From Bigelowiella natans CCMP2755 (lineage: Eukaryota > Cercozoa > Chlorarachniophyceae), in contig ADNK01000004.1 in the NCBI GenBank assembly GCA_000320545.1, positions 1-64,000 on the forward strand: a stretch of 64,000 bases of DNA, given 5' to 3'. The notes beneath the pieces are model-generated. The model saw nothing but the letters and a program-made list of their open reading frames with translations. It made no database searches and had not been told where the DNA came from. Below are positions 36,285 to 46,596 of this stretch, in pieces. Made by a program: the position numbers and the translations under genes. Position 1 is the first letter of the stretch; every line of letters starts with the position of its first letter.

Positions 36285-39200
36285 GGTACGTAACAGCCGG
36301 GAGGGAGGGGGGGGAGGATTATGAATGATATACAATATGTACAACAATAACTACTACTACATATAACCGCTACTAGTACCCGTATAATCGTTTGGCGGCT
36401 GGTAGATAAGGATCGGCGTATTGACCCCACTGTTAGGAAGTTGCAACCTCACTTGAATGAGGTTGGTGAAGTCACGATCGCAAAGGTTGCCGAATACGTC
36501 AAGAGCGGCTATGGAGAAGCTGTTGTTGACGCCAACCAAGCCCATTAAGACATCTGGCACAACGAGGCTGGAAGCTACATCTGCTACCCAAAGTTCAGTA
36601 AAAATCCCGTTGAAAATCAGCTCAGAGCTCATGGTAAATTCGAGGCGTATCGTGACCATAATCTCTCCAAACAAGGTTGTGTTTGTGACGGTGTATTCAA
36701 AGCTATACTGTCCCCCGGGTTGCAGAAGAGGCCCTACTGCAGGCGTGGGTAGTGGGGGGTCGAATTCCGCAGAGAACTGCCCGAGTTCGTTCGCAACAGT
36801 GCGCGTTGCATTGAATCGGTCTCGCGCTTGAATCAAAATGGCGCGCGGTGAGCCAACCACCGTTGTTACCGGGGGGTTATCGACGGGAATGCTATTGCGT
36901 GCCTCGACGCCGACAGCGACAGTCACGGTGAAATTGGAGTCTGGGATGGGGCCGACCGTGGTGCCTGACTGCGTCAGAAGGGGTCGGATAGAGTGCGAGC
37001 CAGCGACGAAGAGCGTGTACGAACACGTGTATCTATCGCCTACGAAAGCGCACAAGGATGACGTATCCTCCACTCCGCAAAGGGTGCATCCAGGTTCATT
37101 CAGAGGGCCGCTACGCTCGTAAACAACGGCAAAAGGGGCGGGGTCTCGTGTAATGATGTTTCCGAACCTATCAGAGAGGATGATGCGGAAGCTCCCTGTC
37201 GCTTCTGACACCAGGCTGAACTGCGGTGGGGCTGTGAGATCAAGAGCGCTGTTTTCTAATGTCGCATTACCGGCAATCACATCCACGAGCTGCGGGGATC
37301 CCCCAATGTCGATGCCCTTGTAGAATACCCTCAGGGTGTACTGCGCGGCGCGAGTTGTCGTCCATGTCGTGGTGTAGTTGTTCGTAGCTATCGAGAAGAT
37401 AGAGCTGACTGAGCCTGGGGGGGACTGGGAGGTCAGATCAGGGGTGATTGTTACGGACACGTCAGCGACAGCCCCATCCAGGAGGTTTCTATCGACGACA
37501 TTCCCGAATGAGTCCCTGAGCTGAAAGATCGCCTGGTTGACGCTACCAGCAATTACTGGATTCTCACTGGCGAAGAGCATTGACTCGTCACGGTCCACCG
37601 CACCAGCGACGACCTGAATCATCCTCGTGTTTCCAGCGTCTATGGTGTCGATGGGTAGTCCGTCAAACAGCACACGGAGGGTGTATCTCTGCGCAATGGT
37701 GGGAGTAAAGGCCAGGATGTACTGGCCGTTGTTAAGATCGATGATTTGGATGGGCACCATTGTCTCATCGTCCTCTCCTACCAATGTAGCCGTGATAGAA
37801 TCCGCACTGCCTCCAGTGATGATGTTTCGTCCGCACACATCACGTGCCTGGATGGTGGTTGCATCGCTAATAATGCCGGCTGGGGTAGTCAAGGGAGCGA
37901 AGATGATCGAGGTTAACGCTGGACTTGGATTTACAACTGTAAAGGACCAATCTGAAATGGTGATATCGACGCCATCAGTGGTCGTCGTTGCCGCTGTAAG
38001 CCCTACAAAGGCACCATCCGTAAAGATATCGAATTCTTCAGCTTCCACGGAGACCTGCAATTGGGGAGAGCGGCTATTGACAAAGCCGAGAATGCTGCCA
38101 CGAGCGCGTGTATCCCCAAATCCAGCACCGGGGAAGTATGAAATTGTGATGTTGTAGCTTTGCCCATGAGTGAGGCCTATGGATTCACTGGGGTCATCTG
38201 TGAATCGATCCGTAGCTTCATCCGCCAGCACTATGCCATCCTGCAACGAGATGTGAAAACCGGCGTGCGAAAAGGTGGGATCTCCCTTCTGTGGGTCCTG
38301 GAGCGCGTCGAATTCAATAGCGGCAGCATTGAGGATACCCTCGTAGCCTAATCCAGCAGCTGCTCCCCCTCGTGCGCTGCCTGAATTGGATTGAATCACC
38401 AACGCAAATCCAGGGACTCGGGTGCCTCTGCTATCACCCAGGCTACCGATCGTGACCGTGAAAGACGTTGAAAATCCGTCACGTACAGTCAGACGCTCCG
38501 GGACACCATTCACTGCATACCAAACAGCAGAGGACGACAGCTCAAATGAGGGATCGGCGCTTGCAATGCGGAGATCTCCGTTTGGTAAGACAGCCGTCAT
38601 TCCTTGGCCGTTTTGTGTGTCAAACAGAGATGATCCCAGCGCACCGGTGAAGCCACCAGGGGGGAAGCTGAACGTTTCGTTGGACCCGGACACCGCGTCA
38701 CAGATTGAGCCTCCTGGAAACTGCCAAGAGATCTGTGGCTCCCAAGCACTAGACCGATGCACAAAGAACAGAGACATTGTGTATGCGATGTCCTCCACAA
38801 GATCGACGTTGTTCGACGCTGCTCCTGGTGGCGGGTTTATCCATGTCAGCGAGCCGAGGTTAAGCGTCGTGGTGGAAGGCATCTCCTCAATCGTGGTGTC
38901 AGCCAGAACCAATCTCCCGTCGATAAATACCCACAGGTAGTCTGAGGACGAGAATTGAACGCTGGTGCCCGGACGATACACAAACTGTGTGATTATGTCA
39001 TAAGTGAAGAAGCTATTGGTGGTTGTATTCGGGTCGAGCCCCGTGTCGAAACCTGCTGCATTGATGGGGAAGAAGGGCTGGAAGACCCCCTCATAGACGG
39101 ATCCCGGCTCACCAGCATCCCCCGATATCAGTCCAAGCACAATCGTCGTGGTTAATCGTGTGTTCACAGCCGGAACATCGTTGAACCAAGTGCCAAACTG

Positions 39201-41213
39201 AGCCTGCGATACGCTTCCTGACGGTGCATTGACGTCGAAAACGGGTCGCAAATTGTCGTCAAGCTGGCCCTCGAGGAAGTTCGGATCCGTCAGTGCTGCT
39301 TGGTTTGTGGGAATGCCCGTGTCCATCTGATCATCGACGCGGAAATCCCTTACGATGCCAGTGACAAATATGAAGTCCCGCTCTTGGACGATGATGGGTA
39401 CGCAGAAGGTCACCTCTGGAGTCGGGTCACTCGGTGCTCCGACATATGATCCCACGGTAGAGATGGCAATTGCACACAGGTTCAGATTCGGCTGTCCTAG
39501 CTCTGGAGTAAAGGAGAACTGGAGCTCGCAGAATTGTGTCATTCCGTTACATGTGTGCGCGATTGATGCTGACCGCGTTTGCGCGAAGCTAAACGTGATG
39601 GCGGTCATGAATCCAGCGGGTGCATACGCCCAGATACCGAAGCTAATCGATTGCCCAATGAAAACTTCGCGAGGAGGTGGGTCGAAGATGTCTATAGTCG
39701 ACACGGGGGGGGGGCCACCGATCGTGTCACGGACTTCTACGAAGTAGGGCGTGTTGCCTTGCTCGTTAACATCGAAGAAGATGTCGAGTGTGTTCGAGTT
39801 GCCCCATGAATCCTCGACGATAAAGGACATTGCATAAAGACCGTCACGATCTGGCGCCCACGTCATCACTCCCGTCTGCGTGAGCTGCGGTACCACAAGG
39901 CCACGCTGGTCAAATATGTTCCCGTTTACGTTGAGGCCTGATTCCTGGAAAGTACTGAATCGGAAAGATAGGTTCGGATCGAACGGACTGAGGCATAGGT
40001 TACGGAGTGTGATTTGCGACTGGATTTGCTGCCCACTGCGATAAGGCCAAGGAAAGATGGCGAAGCTAGAGCAGTGTGGGTTTTGCTTGATCCCATTATC
40101 GACGATATTGTTAATGTTCACTAGGGCTGTGATGGTCATCCTTTCCCCGCTTTCTGTATTCCGTACACCCGTGGTCTGTCGTGCGTCAGGGGAACTTCCG
40201 GCACGATATGTCGTAATCTCTGGATACGTGTGAAAGTGAACCCGTTCGAATTGCAACCAGTTTTGACGACCTGCGTTGATTCGTACGCCATCTTCATAAA
40301 CTCGATCTTCCGTCGCAGCTTCAGAGGAGGGCGTAGATCCACGATAATGCCAAGTAAAAGCGCTTGGGGCGCAGTTGTTGTTGTTACAGTTGCGTCGAAA
40401 TTGGTTTCCGCCGTCGAAGTCATATTCAAAAAAGAACTCTGCATTTCCGAACAGATTCCTCCAGCCTATGTGTATTTATGCTAAGTTCCATCGTTCATTT
40501 TGACTCTCGTCCATTTTTTCTTTTGATATCTCCTATCGCTACCAGGATGGTGGAATCTCTTTCATTAGTTACTCTAAGGACGGGTGTGCACGCATGCGTG
40601 TGTTTGCATATATAATTTTTTTTTATATGTGTTTGTGTTGTAAGCGTAGATTGATTGCTCATAGTTACAGTTTGTGGTTGTCCTGCAGATTTGGTTTTCT
40701 GCGTCTCTGTCCTGATCCTCCGTCCAATAATCAACGGAAGGGTTGCTGTTCGTGAAACCACGGTTCTCTGCTGTTTGTCTATCATCAAATAAGCACCATG
40801 TGCATCAATGTAAATGTAACGGACACTTAGACGATTCAAAGGCGTTAAAAGTATAAGATTAGCTCACGTAACTGCCAGCTGCGTCTCACAGCGGTGTAAA
40901 AAGTGAACTCGATCTCACGTGGGTTATTCACGTCTCTGCACCTCCAATCTGTCAAAGAAGGAACCAGGTGAAGGGGATATATGCACATATTCAAGTGTGC
41001 TGAGCTCAAGAGAATACATTCTTGTTTGTAATCCCCTCAAATCTTACATATCTCTTATGTTTACTCAAGAAGCAAGAAGAAAGCACCAAGCAAGAAGGAA
41101 GCAACGAGGAATCATTAATCTTACGCCATACTCAGAGTTCCATATCGATGGTGAGTGCATGAGGCAAAGCCGGCAAGCAGTATCAACGCACAAGTGTACG
41201 CTGATGACACCAT
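19687..41213 (-). CDS. Giant type-I membrane surface protein, 53 exons, about 4,208 aa
   Basis: All 53 exons join with matching phases to 12,627 nt (4,209 codons with stop); the exact multiple of three supports the model. Order: signal peptide (MVSSAYTCALILLAGFASC, exon 1, 41125..41213); N-terminal region with IEFTFYTAVRRSW; fibro-slime domain; L-type-lectin-like domain; filamin-type repeats; about thirty short Cys-rich modules (C-x-DG-[ST]-C and C-x-NG-x-C); a membrane-proximal region; one TM helix; and a charged coiled-coil tail ending at 19687. Likely a cell-surface or cell-coat receptor or adhesin. Exon 3 alone is 4,086 nt; most others are 30-500 nt. The least certain junctions are exon 1-2 (acceptor GAG) and the last two exons. 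Separate gene models remain possible, but the phase continuity argues for one gene. No known orthologue is recognised. The exon list is given in the four block entries. Confidence 0.82.
20634..20673. repeat. (TC)n microsatellite in an intron of the giant gene
   Basis: About 20 uninterrupted TC units between exons 48 and 49. Confidence 0.95.
22365..22429. repeat. Compound (CA)n-(GA)n microsatellite
   Basis: CA units run directly into GA units in the intron just upstream of exon 42. Confidence 0.95.
25641..25853. repeat. Compound microsatellite with a duplicated (TA)n plus 33-bp unit
   Basis: (TC)n, then (CA)n, then (TA)n. A unit of (TA)n followed by TCCTAAGTGGAGCTCCTTTT and GTGTGCGTTTA occurs twice in tandem (about 25736-25791 and 25792-25853). 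It lies in an intron. Confidence 0.9.
29211..29300. repeat. (GT)n followed by (GA)n, intronic
   Basis: (GT)n 29211-29252, one TC interruption, then a GA-rich tract. It is intronic between exons 23 and 24. Confidence 0.93.
30894..36152 (-). other. Block 2: filamin/ABP-type repeats (exons 4-19)
   Basis: Exons 36003..36152, 35662..35888, 35374..35507, 35012..35197, 34713..34851, 34449..34618, 34309..34375, 33976..34146, 33588..33800, 33221..33346, 32568..33083, 32379..32444, 32201..32281, 31688..31988, 31316..31557 and 30894..31109. Repeats alternate a D-x-FGN turn (DEFGN, DRFGN, DIFGN, DSFGN, DMFGN) with a G-x-Y/H-x-L/F-x-V strand pair (YTLRVF, HSFSVFVN, HTLQFFVND). This fits filamin immunoglobulin-like folds. 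Extracellular location is inferred from the signal peptide and downstream TM. Confidence 0.72.
32111..32150. repeat. (TC)n microsatellite, intronic
   Basis: TC dinucleotides between exons 16 and 17 of the giant gene. A similar tract lies at about 35238-35270. Confidence 0.93.
36380..41213 (-). other. Block 1: signal peptide, fibro-slime and lectin-like domains (exons 1-3)
   Basis: Exons 41125..41213, 40868..40941 and 36380..40465. After the signal peptide comes a region with CRDVNNPREIEF, RWRNLFGNAEFF and several CN clusters. The fibro-slime domain starts near 39360 (VTGIVRDFRVDD) and includes YLWVFIDGRLVL, the signature of this calcium-binding, PA14-related fold. From about 38690 to 37900 follows a legume/bacterial-lectin-like sandwich (NETFSFPPGGFTGALGSS, GFALVIQSNSGSARGG). 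The rest of exon 3 is filamin-type repeats with DRFGN or DSFGN at each core. Confidence 0.75.
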
Positions 41214-42144
41214 CGGATTTCCCAGGTTTGAAGGTTGAGAAGCAAAGCCTTCTTTATTTAAAAAAGGTCGATGAAGATGTACAATTTCTATGATTTCAAC
41301 TTCTATGGTTTCAATTTCTATGATTTCTAACTGGAAACCACCACCTTATTATCTTCGATTGTCTCAATGAATGGAGTCAGCTTCTCAGAGCTGAGTAAGA
41401 CCCCTCTGGAGGCCTGGAGGGAATTCTGGGTCGAGGCTAGAATGGCTGCAGTCAGCGTTAAAAACGGAGACCTTGATTGTTTTTTCCCCGTTTGGCGCGT
41501 GCACGGCATGATCCACAAAGTTATGCATCCTGTTTTGCGCAGCAACTGTCTCGCTGATCGAAGTCAGATCGTCATAAAATCCACAAACGTCCTTGGATTC
41601 TGTCCAATGAAAGCATCTATGGGGCACAATGTCCTGCAACGGCACTTGGTCGCAGCAGAATCTAATGTGAATTAAGTGACGGCAAAGTGTCTTGTATTGC
41701 CTGAGCATGCACGCCATCCGGAAAGGTAGCTCTGTGGCATCAAGTATCAATAGTAATGTACGCGGACATACGACGACATGATTTCCTCGCATCAAGATGT
41801 AATAATTTGCCTGCGTTCTTCCTATTTTCTAGGAATACGGGGAATTTTCCTCGGTTCCGAAAGACTCGGCCCACACTTGGAACGAGGCGAGGCCATTTTT
41901 CAGGCGTCGTACTTCGCCGGTACACATTTGTAAGAAACTTCCAGCAATTGTCGGGCGTCAAACGTGGCCAAGATCGGTGGAGAATGGGGTATTTTTCAAG
42001 TCGTAACGGGAATTCGTATCCCGTTTCATTCACTGTTTTCTGACGCCGAAGCTTTGACATTCATCGAAAAGAAAAGAGTCCGTGACTAGATCTACACAAC
42101 TCAAGAGTCTTCAAGCCACGAACGAAAGACCTGTCCAATCAAAG
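41214..42144. other. Intergenic region with an 18-bp tandem repeat and unclear ORFs
   Basis: Near 41284-41330 a TTTCTATGATTTCAACTTC-type unit is repeated about three times. Overlapping frames on both strands at 41367..41795 (102 aa plus, 136 aa minus) have protein-like composition but no recognisable domain. They could be a decayed gene or transposon piece. The region also holds the divergent promoters of the giant gene and the UBA protein. Confidence 0.4.
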
Positions 42145-43875
42145 ATGCTTCTTACGTATGCGGAGAAAATTGGAACTGTATTCAGAGGGTGGTTTCGGTG
42201 CCCTTTGGCAGAGGAAGCGGTGAATCTCCCAGCAACACCATTTTACATGTACTTGCAAGGATCAGGATACTTGAAGAAGAACGAAGAGGTTCTGGACGAC
42301 AATGGATGCCTTCTAGATCAGTATTTGAATACGAAGAACATTCCACAAGTTGCCCTTGGGCTGCTTCTGTTCTTCACCTCGGCATTAGCTTTCATATTTT
42401 TGGCAATCTTTCGGATGTACAGAACGAAACATGTATCGAAGGAGCAAGATTCATTCAAAGGGGAGGTAGAGGTTGCGGTAGCTTTTGCAGAGGTGAAAGC
42501 ACGAGAAGCTAGTAATGATGCAAAATCTAAAGCCACCATTGCGGAAGCAGAAACAAGAGCTAAAGAAGCAGAGGAAGCAAGAATAAGAGCAGAGAAGGAA
42601 TTGGCCAAACTTAAGGCTAAGATGGAACAGCAAAAAATTGAGAGAGACCGCAAGGAGAAAGACAATGAAGTTGTCGTACAGATAGGAGATCAGGAAGGGA
42701 ATGCTAAGCCCGGTACGACTTCAACTGAAGAAATTGATTTAAAAGGAGATGCAAAGAGTCAAAACCAAAAGCCTGGAGATACCGATCCTCACGAGAAACA
42801 AGATACAGGAAGTTTAGAGAAAACAATGGAGGGATCGTTCGGAGAGGAGGATGAGAAACTGGAACCTAATCATGATGAAAAAGAGACCCCTAAAGAGGCT
42901 CAGATTAAAGACAAGGGCTACCACCTGGAAGAACCTCAATGCTGGGAACAGGAACAAAGTACCACATCATTTGAAGTGGTAAGCCGTGGAGAGTACGAGG
43001 TCATCGTGACAACTAACAAATCAAAAGATGGAGCATCTAATGAGGAAGACAAGAATGGAAACTTGATCGACAACGAGGAGAAAGGTGCTAAATGTTGCAT
43101 ACCACAAGATGATAAGCCCAGCAAGGAAGACCCTCGATTTCAAGAAGAGAGTGAAGGCGCTGGGTTGGAAAAGACTGGAAGCCTCATGAAGGCATGCACA
43201 AGTGTAAAATCGATGGACGATAAGAAAGACTCTCCAAGCAAAGACGACGAACAGAAACACATTCTTCATGAAGAAGGAGAATCTCCAAACCACGATGAGG
43301 AACCAGGACAAGAACAGCAGACTGACACTAAGAAACAATTTCCGACTGACACTAAGAAGCAATCTCCAACCCATGCTGGGGAACAAGGACTGAAAAATAC
43401 TAAAGCAGAGAAGCCTGGCACACAGGTGGGGGAGAAGCTTCACATGAAGGAGCTTCGTATTTGCAAAGGACTGAAACTGATCAGTCGTAGAATGGGAAAG
43501 GAATCCGATAGTTGCGGAGAGCTTAACCGTACCAATTGCGGCGGCGAAAAATTCGAAATCAAGGAAGGAAATCTCAAGATCAAATCTGACGAGCTGAAGC
43601 AGGGAACGCATAAAAAGACAGAAATAATGATAATGGATGAAAAGCGAGGGCGAATTCAAAATGAAAAAGAAGCTCTGGAAAATCTTGAAGCCAAACATAG
43701 GGATGGCTCGGCACGGCAAGGCATACCCAGCTCTCCACAGCACAAGAACCCATTTGCAGTTTCTATGATACTCATCAAAGATATGGGAATTCAGAAGCCA
43801 GATGAAGAGATTTCGCGTGTTTTGTCCTCTGTTGATGGTGACGTCAGCAAGGCTGTTGCAGTTCTTCTTCCTTAA
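42145..43875 (+). CDS. Membrane-anchored coiled-coil protein with C-terminal UBA-like domain
   Basis: Single-exon gene, 576 aa from the ATG at 42145; an in-frame GTG at 42082 is not a likely start. The first about 65 residues (MLLTYAEKIGTVFRGWF) precede one TM helix (VALGLLLFFTSALAFIFLAIF). Next comes an Ala/Glu/Lys coiled coil (KAREASNDAKSKATIAEAET), then about 350 residues of acidic, Lys/Glu-rich sequence likely disordered. It ends in a UBA/CUE-like three-helix module (SMILIKDMGIQKPDEEIS, then SSVDGDVSKAVAVLL). The layout suggests an organelle-anchored adaptor that binds ubiquitin. Two W/F/Y-x-x-L/I/V motifs (SFEVV, EYEVI) in acidic context could be LC3/Atg8-interacting motifs; this is inference. 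No orthologue recognised. Confidence 0.78.
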   Translation: MLLTYAEKIGTVFRGWFRCPLAEEAVNLPATPFYMYLQGSGYLKKNEEVLDDNGCLLDQYLNTKNIPQVALGLLLFFTSALAFIFLAIFRMYRTKHVSKEQDSFKGEVEVAVAFAEVKAREASNDAKSKATIAEAETRAKEAEEARIRAEKELAKLKAKMEQQKIERDRKEKDNEVVVQIGDQEGNAKPGTTSTEEIDLKGDAKSQNQKPGDTDPHEKQDTGSLEKTMEGSFGEEDEKLEPNHDEKETPKEAQIKDKGYHLEEPQCWEQEQSTTSFEVVSRGEYEVIVTTNKSKDGASNEEDKNGNLIDNEEKGAKCCIPQDDKPSKEDPRFQEESEGAGLEKTGSLMKACTSVKSMDDKKDSPSKDDEQKHILHEEGESPNHDEEPGQEQQTDTKKQFPTDTKKQSPTHAGEQGLKNTKAEKPGTQVGEKLHMKELRICKGLKLISRRMGKESDSCGELNRTNCGGEKFEIKEGNLKIKSDELKQGTHKKTEIMIMDEKRGRIQNEKEALENLEAKHRDGSARQGIPSSPQHKNPFAVSMILIKDMGIQKPDEEISRVLSSVDGDVSKAVAVLLP

Positions 43876-44848
43876 TGCACATTAACACTACTCTTCACAG
43901 GAGTCTCGTTCGAAACCACAATGTGATGCATGAATTTGTTGAAGATGTCATGCATTAGGACACTACCTGTATGTCAAGCCATGTTGATCTTCAAAATCAG
44001 CACTCTACGAAGCTATACTACGCCTACAAAACCTAGCTAGATGATCCATGCTTCCTTCTTGGCAGACATGACTTCGCGCAATGAAGATGAAGATAATGGA
44101 CGAGGTCAACATGTGCTGTGCATTGTGTACGTGTGTCTACAGTGTCAACACTCACACGCACACGCAGCAGCATGGCAGATGTATGCCAGCAGTCAGCATC
44201 CGCTAGAGCTCGACTTGTTGGGGTTAGTTATATGTGCGGTCGACACGATCCTATGTACATATCTGGGCAGATCGCTGCATCACACATCCTACCGCAAGTG
44301 GTACATCTTTATTCTACATACATCTACGACATTTATAGGTCATTGCAACGCAGCTCAAAGTGACGCATGGCTCGTCAATGCGCTTGCTAGCTTGATGAGT
44401 TGCCCGTACAACAAACGATCCTGGTTACATCGTCTAGACGCATATGCAGCAAATATTCTTTAATTCATACACTATACATGTTAGTAATCGCACGCTGGGT
44501 CATGGCTATACAGCACCAGCAGCTACTTTCTATCATCATTATTCGTAGGCCGTTTCCTTCATGGATTCTTCGAGTTCTACAGTTAATTTGACTGATCGCT
44601 AAATCATCAGCGCTCCACCTTGCCTATGTGAGATAGATGCTTAAGTAAATGGTCCCTCGAAATCGTATTCCTCTGATCTAGAAACTGCCTCTCGGTCGAT
44701 ATTTTTTTACCTTGTACTGAATTTTTTCCCTGTAGTTTATTATGGCGTGCACGCCAGGCTATCATGTTTAACGTCTCATAGCATTTTGGGCATTTTATCC
44801 TGATTACAACATCAAACTCACATCACAGAATGAGCTTCGTGAACTAAA
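43876..44848. other. Intergenic DNA, palindrome-rich
   Basis: Rich in CTAGCTAG, TGCATG and ACACAC words. A 140-aa plus-strand frame (44041..44463) has low-complexity composition and no domain, and I do not support it as a gene. Confidence 0.45.
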
Positions 44849-45239
44849 TTACCTTCTCTCAGTAGCCCCGCATCGTAGCGTTGCTGTACATTTTGGGCAC
44901 TTGAAGTATGTTGTGTATTTGATACGTATCTGCGATTTGCAGGTACATTTCGGGCACATAATGACGGAAGCATTCTTGGGCAGTTGCATTAGTTGGCGGC
45001 AACTTGGACACATGGTTGTAAGCTACACGAAACCAATCCACAACAGTCTCACAAAAGATAACAACGTAAATTAAGGAAATTACCATTTCACCAACAGGTT
45101 GCGTAATCGCAACGGGTCTAAGGCGATCTACATCAGCTATGCCTTCCGACGTCTTCAAATCGTCACCTGCTTCATTGGGTGAACTGAGGTTTTCATGACT
45201 CTGGTTGAAAAGGTGTATACCTCTGGCATCCGGATTCAT
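44849..45239 (-). CDS. Small zinc-ribbon protein, LSD1-type zinc finger
   Basis: Two exons, 45084..45239 and 44849..45022, with a 61-nt phase-0 intron; 109 aa if it starts at Met 45239 (MNPDARGIHLF). The first half is polar and probably disordered. The second half has CPSCRQLMQLPKNASVIMC, which fits the plant LSD1-type finger (CxxCRxxLxYPxGAxxVxCxxC), then a CPKC, then YFKCPKCTATLRCG, a further CxxC pair. Such fingers occur in zinc-binding regulators and metacaspase N-termini. Here the finger stands alone. The frame stays open upstream of the chosen Met, so a further 5' exon is possible. Confidence 0.7.
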
Positions 45240-46218
45240 CAGATTAATTAACACAAGCGTGCGTGCCTGTAAGGGACTGACCACACCCTACGTGGTCCTT
45301 TTCTTCGGCCGTTGGGGAGGTGTCAAGGATCTCGAACATGTACGAGTACAATTCATAATCAATCGAACGAAAAAATAACGAAAAATCCCCGATCTATTGT
45401 CAACCAAATTCAGCCGACAAATAGCCGACAGAAGAAGGAAATACTCGTACGGAATTATTAATAATAAAATTAATTTTGACACCCTTGTTATTTCTCCGAA
45501 GAACAACTTCATAAATGAATTGCATTGAATACATGTAGAGAATTTCTCTTTTGATACATGTTTTCCCAAAAAATTCCCTACGTGTGCTGATACATGTACG
45601 ACGTAGAGCGGCCCGCCTCTTGCCCCGCTGTTTTTGGAGCAAGTGCACAACAGAGTTTGTCTGAACTGCTGACAAGCGCGCTTACTCTCCGGTTTTTATG
45701 TCGAAGTCATTTTTCGCTAACAATTTCATTACGTTTTAGCATATTCCTATCAAATTCTTCGAGTTGCACTTTACAAGCACTTCCCCCGAAAAGCAAGAGT
45801 ATTGGAAACTTTATCCATAAAGTAATAAATTAAAGAAAACAAATATGTCGTATGTTTTAAATGATATGCACTTCAACAATATTTGCGTCTTTTAATGGTG
45901 CATAGTAGTCTGGGAACCGTATTTGGGCTAACTTCTCAACGGCCCTGCAAAGCCTCCTCCCTGCTCACCACCATTCTCTCCTCCGAAGTTCCCTTCCACC
46001 TTCTGTTTATGATTAGCGCCTTTACCGCTATCTACGATTCTCCTCGAACCCCAAAGGACGACGGATAGGAGGGCATTAGCTCATCTCTTCATTGCATTAA
46101 TTGTTCAATAACATTGGATCCGTATTGGCAGTGAATTCTGAGACTGCAGAGATCCATATCTACTGAGAGTAATTATAGTCTTCAAAAATTACGCAACTTT
46201 ACTAAAGCATTTATACCA
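45240..46218. other. Divergent intergenic region
   Basis: AT-rich. Overlapping frames at 45288..45675 and 45594..45833 have biased composition and no domain. A Gly-rich minus-strand frame near 45900-46060 is open but without splice context. Nothing is supported as a gene. Confidence 0.45.
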
Positions 46219-46596
46219 ATGGGAGGCCAAGCTTTGAGGAAGAGCGATAAGTTCCCCGCGCCACCTGGCAAAGTGTACATTCTGCGTTCCAACTATAAGG
46301 TTCATGTTATGTTCACCAAAATCTACAGGAATTCTTCTTCTAACGTGTTGTCCTTGTAGGGTCCTGATGGAACTGCCTTAAAGAGAGGGACATTAGTCAC
46401 TGAATTTCCGGGACATTCCTTTGGGATGGTACCGTTTAACCACATTGCAATCAGTAAGCTCAAGTACGACATCGAGAAGGACAAATGGGTGACCAGCAAA
46501 TCTTTTGAAGCAATTCATCATGGCAAGCTTCAACCCATATCAAAGGAGAATATCCCTCCAAAGAGTGTGAGAATTTTCAAGCGCAATGGTACCTGA
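46219..46596 (+). CDS. Small conserved-looking orphan protein, 105 aa, two exons
   Basis: Exons 46219..46299 and 46360..46596 with a 60-nt phase-0 intron (GTTCAT...TTGTAG). The protein starts MGGQALRKSDKFPAPPGKVY and reads on as ILRSNYK / GPDGTALKRGTLVTEFPGHS, ending PPKSVRIFKRNGT. It is basic, without signal peptide or TM, and has the mixed hydrophobic/charged pattern of a folded small beta-rich domain. I do not recognise the family. The coding call rests on the clean intron, intact frame and sensible composition. An unspliced reading hits a stop soon after exon 1. Confidence 0.65.

Noticed and set aside
36457-38157. Long plus-strand ORFs (124 and 176 aa) opposite exon 3 of the giant gene
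   Set aside because: Antisense shadows of a 4-kb coding exon with clear lectin and filamin content on the minus strand.
45288-45675. Two overlapping minus-strand ORFs upstream of the zinc-ribbon gene
   Set aside because: No domain, odd composition and no splice link to the downstream gene.
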